DNA from: Anaerocolumna aminovalerica
Lineage (GTDB): Bacteria; Bacillota; Clostridia; Lachnospirales; Lachnospiraceae
DNA: 36,397 nt
Assembly (NCBI RefSeq): GCF_900115365.1
Contig: NZ_FOWD01000040.1
Span: 1-36,397 of the forward strand
Reading direction: 5' to 3'
In this document: in pieces, positions 33,585 through 36,397 of the stretch
Numbering within the stretch: position 1 is the first letter of the stretch
Layout of the letters: each line of letters opens with the position of its first letter
The notes under the pieces: model-generated
Told to the model about the DNA's origin: nothing
Databases searched by the model: none
Seen by the model: the letters and a program-made list of their open reading frames with translations, nothing else
Translations under genes and position numbers: made by a program

Positions 33585-34493
33585 TTATTCATCATCTAAC
33601 TTAGATTTTGATTCTTTTTGTTCCAGTAATTCTAAAGCTCTTAGTTCCTCATCAATAGTAATTTTTTCTTTCTTTCTCTTAGGTTTAAATTTAAGTTCTT
33701 CCACTTTATAATCTCTGGCTTCTTTTTCATCGTTTTCCAAGGTAACCACAACTTTAACAATTTGTTTTAAAACGCTGACACTTTGCACTTCGCCTTTTAA
33801 GCCGTCAACAGTTGTTACCATGTCTCCCGGATTAGGAAGTTTACTGTTTAATTCTTCATAAGCTTCCTCTTCATTTTTCAAACAGCACATTAATCTTCCG
33901 CATACTCCCGATATCTTTGTGGGATTTAGGGATAGATTCTGTTCTTTGGCCATCTTAATGGATACGGGAGCAAAGTCAGCCAAGTGGGTATGACAGCATA
34001 GAGGCCTTCCACAGATTCCAATGCCTCCTACGATTTTCGTCTCATCTCTTACTCCAATTTGGCGTAATTCGATACGTGTTTTAAATACAGATGCTAAATC
34101 TTTTACCAATTCTCTAAAGTCGATTCTTCCATCTGCTGTAAAATAGAATAATACTTTATTGTTATCAAAAGTATACTCCGAATCAATTAATTTCATTTCT
34201 AATCCATGTTTTTTAATCTTTTCAAGGCAGATGTCAAAAGCTTCTTTTTCTTTTATCTTATTCTTAATTTCAATTTCATCGTCTTCCGGGGTTGCAGAAC
34301 GTATAACCGGTTTTAGCGGCTGAATAATTTTTTCTTCCTCCACGTCCCTAGGTCCAAGTACAACATGACCGTATTCCACTCCCCTTGCTGTTTCCACAAT
34401 TACTTTATCCCCTTGTTTTATCTCATATCCGGCAGGATCAAAAAAATATATCTTACCTGCCCGTCTAAATCTAACACCGATTACATTAATCAT
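33585..34493 (-). CDS. ricT: PSP1-domain protein RicT (YaaT)
   Basis: 302 aa from ATG 34493, seven bases after AAGGAG. An ATG two codons earlier is too close to the ribosome site. The PSP1 domain holds the cysteine motifs GGIGICGRPLCCHTHL and SGVCGRLMCCLKNEEEAY. In B. subtilis RicT joins RicA and RicF in a complex that carries [4Fe-4S] clusters and promotes mRNA maturation by RNase Y, biofilm formation and sporulation. The C-terminus is a charged Lys/Glu tail. The gene overlaps the end of holB by eight bases, so the two are coupled. Confidence 0.93.
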   Translation of the reverse strand: MINVIGVRFRRAGKIYFFDPAGYEIKQGDKVIVETARGVEYGHVVLGPRDVEEEKIIQPLKPVIRSATPEDDEIEIKNKIKEKEAFDICLEKIKKHGLEMKLIDSEYTFDNNKVLFYFTADGRIDFRELVKDLASVFKTRIELRQIGVRDETKIVGGIGICGRPLCCHTHLADFAPVSIKMAKEQNLSLNPTKISGVCGRLMCCLKNEEEAYEELNSKLPNPGDMVTTVDGLKGEVQSVSVLKQIVKVVVTLENDEKEARDYKVEELKFKPKRKKEKITIDEELRALELLEQKESKSKLDDE

Positions 34494-35508
34494 TTCCATT
34501 CTCCTTTATGGTAAGCAGCATAAGTTCCATAGTTAAATCAAAATTCACATTAGCATTTAGTCTGACCTTCGCTTTTTCCATAGCTGCTATAATCTTCTCA
34601 ATACCTTCATAGCTGCGTTTATTTGCTTGTTTTGATATGTCCTGGAATTCACTCTTATATATTAATAGATTCGGATCATTCGTTACCTTAAATAACAGCA
34701 CATCCCGATACCATAAGATCATTAAATCAATATAATCAAAAACCTGTGCTTTATTTTCCGATATTTTTTTCAACCCATCTATTATTTCATAAAGCTCCAT
34801 ATCATCTATGTATTTTAAGAGATGGAGCACATTTTTCTTCATTTCTGCAAATTCTTCTGAAGAAGAATATTGTATAGCTCTTCCCAAGTTTCCTTGGGCA
34901 AAAACGGTACTAAGTTCCGCCTGATAATCAGGAATTTGATAATATTCCATCAAGTATTTTATCATAAGTTCGCTGTCAATTGGTTTCAGATGCAAAGTAA
35001 CACACCTGGATAAAATAGTTGGAAGCAGGGAATTTAGATTATTGGTCAATAATAATATGATACCATATTGGGGTGGTTCTTCTATTGTTTTCAGCAGAGC
35101 ATTCTGAGCCTGCTCCGTTAATTTCTCAGCCTCATCTATAATGTATATTTTATAGGGACTGCTATAAGGTTTTATCTGAATATCGTTATTTAACTGAATT
35201 CGTATATCATCAATTCCTATACTGGCTTTTTCATGTGTAATACGTATAATATCCGGATGATTATCAGAAGCCGCCTGAATACAAGATTTACAGATTCCAC
35301 AGGCTTTTACTTCTGCTGCATCCCCTATATTACCTTGTCTTATTTGTTCACATTGTAAAGCCATGGCAAAAGCATTTGCAAGCATATTCTTACCTGAACC
35401 GTCTTCACCTGCCAAAAGATAGGCATGGGATATCTTGCCTGTTCTGATTGCAGTTTTTAAATGTTCTATTATTTGTTCATGACCAACAATATGATTAAAA
35501 TCTAACAT
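34486..35508 (-). CDS. holB: DNA polymerase III subunit delta'
   Basis: 340 aa from ATG 35508, which has AGGG five bases upstream. A GTG 18 bases earlier overlaps yaaR and lacks a good site. Clamp-loader features are FNHIVGHEQIIEHLK, HAYLLAGEDGSGKNMLA (P-loop ending GKN in place of GKT/S, so ATP binding may be weak, as in other delta' proteins), a zinc site CGICKSC with an upstream Cys, IIDEAEKLTEQAQNALLKTIEEPP, and LPTILSRC (the SRC motif). It works with DnaX and HolA to load the sliding clamp. Confidence 0.95.
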   Translation of the reverse strand: MLDFNHIVGHEQIIEHLKTAIRTGKISHAYLLAGEDGSGKNMLANAFAMALQCEQIRQGNIGDAAEVKACGICKSCIQAASDNHPDIIRITHEKASIGIDDIRIQLNNDIQIKPYSSPYKIYIIDEAEKLTEQAQNALLKTIEEPPQYGIILLLTNNLNSLLPTILSRCVTLHLKPIDSELMIKYLMEYYQIPDYQAELSTVFAQGNLGRAIQYSSSEEFAEMKKNVLHLLKYIDDMELYEIIDGLKKISENKAQVFDYIDLMILWYRDVLLFKVTNDPNLLIYKSEFQDISKQANKRSYEGIEKIIAAMEKAKVRLNANVNFDLTMELMLLTIKENGND

Positions 35509-35525
35509 GAAATCCCTCGCTTTCA

Positions 35526-35966
35526 CTACGCAAGTATGTCCAACAAAAGTCCCCTTATTTCATCAATCCGATTAAGTATAGCTAAATGATCCTTTTCTTC
35601 TTTTATTAGCTCTAAAGCCAATTCATCCAAGTTTTGATCGATTAAACGAATGATTCCATATACCCGGTGCCTTCCTCTTCGGTCAAGGAAATTCTCTCTG
35701 GAAAACTTATGGGAGCGGTTCACAATTTCGTTCATAAAATCGTGAATTAATTGGCGATACCGCTTCATGTCCCTAATATCCATACGTTTGCCCAGCTGTT
35801 TTCCCTGCTGAACAATATCTTCCATCAGAAGATTCAACCTTGCCTGTAACTCCTGTTCCTGTATATTGCTAATTAGGGTAAACTTAAAAGATCCATCCGC
35901 TTCCGGAACAGGAGCCTTTTGAACAACATTTTGAATTGCCTGTGCTTGATTTACCTTAATATCCAT
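35526..35966 (-). CDS. yaaR: YaaR family protein (DUF327)
   Basis: 146 aa, all helical in appearance. The conserved core is [96 protein letters not shown]. The family always sits beside holB in Firmicutes, but its function is not known. Seventeen bases separate its stop from the holB start. It is first of the run in this window. The tandem repeats start about 120 bp upstream of its start codon. Confidence 0.9.
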   Translation of the reverse strand: MDIKVNQAQAIQNVVQKAPVPEADGSFKFTLISNIQEQELQARLNLLMEDIVQQGKQLGKRMDIRDMKRYRQLIHDFMNEIVNRSHKFSRENFLDRRGRHRVYGIIRLIDQNLDELALELIKEEKDHLAILNRIDEIRGLLLDILA

Positions 35967-36084
35967 ATACTCACCGCCTTATTTGAACTTATCTTTTTGT
36001 ATTTAAGAAGATAAAATATTTTTATTATATTCCACTCGAAATTTATAAGCAATTGTGTGGGGTTTTCTCGAAACACTTCTCACT

Positions 36085-36397
36085 ACGTTTTTATTATATC
36101 ATGAACGAAAAACCGTTCATGATCTCTCACTCCGCTCGGAAATTGCAAGCAAGCTTGCATTTCCTCGCTACGTTTTTATTATATCATGAACGAAAAAACT
36201 GTTCATGATCTTGGCACTCCACTTAGAAAATCCAAGCAAGCTTGTATTTTCTTCATTACGTTTTTATTATATCATGAACGAAAAAACCGTTCATGATCTT
36301 GGCACTCCGCTCGGAAATTGCAAGCAAGCTTGCATTTCCTCACTACGTTTTTATTATATCATGAACGAAAAACCGTTCATGATCTCTCACTCCGCTC
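36085..36397. repeat. Tandem array of about 87-bp repeats
   Basis: Four head-to-tail copies starting at 36085, 36170, 36258 and 36345 (85, 88 and 87 bp, the last cut by the window edge). Each unit starts ACGTTTTTATTATATCATG and contains two palindromes: ATCATGAACG with CGTTCATGAT, and GGAAATtGCAAGC with GCTTGCATTTCC. Copy 2 differs in matching positions of the second palindrome, so the pairing is kept. A decayed copy may lie at 36018-36084. On the yaaR strand each unit has a TATAAT just after the first palindrome. No spacers, so it is not a CRISPR array. Confidence 0.85.

Noticed and set aside
36085-36397. CRISPR array
   Set aside because: The units are head-to-tail with no variable spacers, each holds two palindromes, and no cas genes are present.

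Overview
The window is AT-rich and looks like the chromosome of an anaerobic, spore-forming member of the Clostridia, most likely in or near the Lachnospiraceae. The grounds are spore-maturation genes (spmA, spmB), a pyrophosphate-type phosphofructokinase, an ABC uptake system without its own ATPase, a T-box leader, a GlpP antiterminator and the gene order around holB. There are no rRNA or tRNA genes, no phage genes, no transposase and no CRISPR array. Species assignment is inference.

Layout. (1) 109-8206, minus strand: yqeY, an ABC-F ATPase, a PPi-type phosphofructokinase, rsmA, tatD and metG, the last behind a T-box leader with its own promoter. (2) 8384-11566, minus: a small membrane protein and a three-gene ABC exporter. 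(3) 11822-15109, plus: a three-gene glycerol-3-phosphate (G3P) dehydrogenase-like operon behind a leader with competing antiterminator and terminator hairpins. (4) 15208-16055: a DUF6886 gene and a roughly 220-bp foldback element. (5) 23369 down to 16091, minus: a long-leader operon for a Ugp-like solute-binding protein, two permeases, a secreted metallo-beta-lactamase-fold lipoprotein, a glycerophosphodiester phosphodiesterase, a HAD phosphatase and MgtC. (6) 23522-25554: a YesL-like membrane protein, an unknown single-pass protein and glpP. (7) 26066-31154: a DUF885 lipoprotein peptidase, a divergent PEP carboxykinase, spmB and spmA. (8) 31375-35966: abrB, then rsmI, trmN6, ricT, holB and yaaR, in the conserved Firmicutes order. 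(9) 36085 to the edge: tandem repeats of about 87 bp.

How the genes may work together. The central part reads as one metabolic unit: import of a glycerophosphodiester or G3P-type solute, cleavage by the phosphodiesterase to G3P, oxidation by the GlpA-like operon, and control by GlpP, which senses G3P. Both the dehydrogenase leader and the transporter leader place the motif AGAGA-NTR-AGAGA in the loop of a short hairpin near the likely transcription start. I infer that this is the GlpP site and that the two operons form a small regulon.

The flanks carry the two halves of a cluster that in Bacillus subtilis runs yaaR-holB-ricT-yabA-trmN6-yazA-rsmI-abrB-metS-tatD-(yabE)-rnmV-rsmA. Here it is split by about 23.6 kb, and yabA, yazA and rnmV are missing from their usual places. 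Several palindromic elements lie between genes: three related elements bounded by TGTCATTCTGA-like ends, the foldback element and the tandem repeats at the right end.
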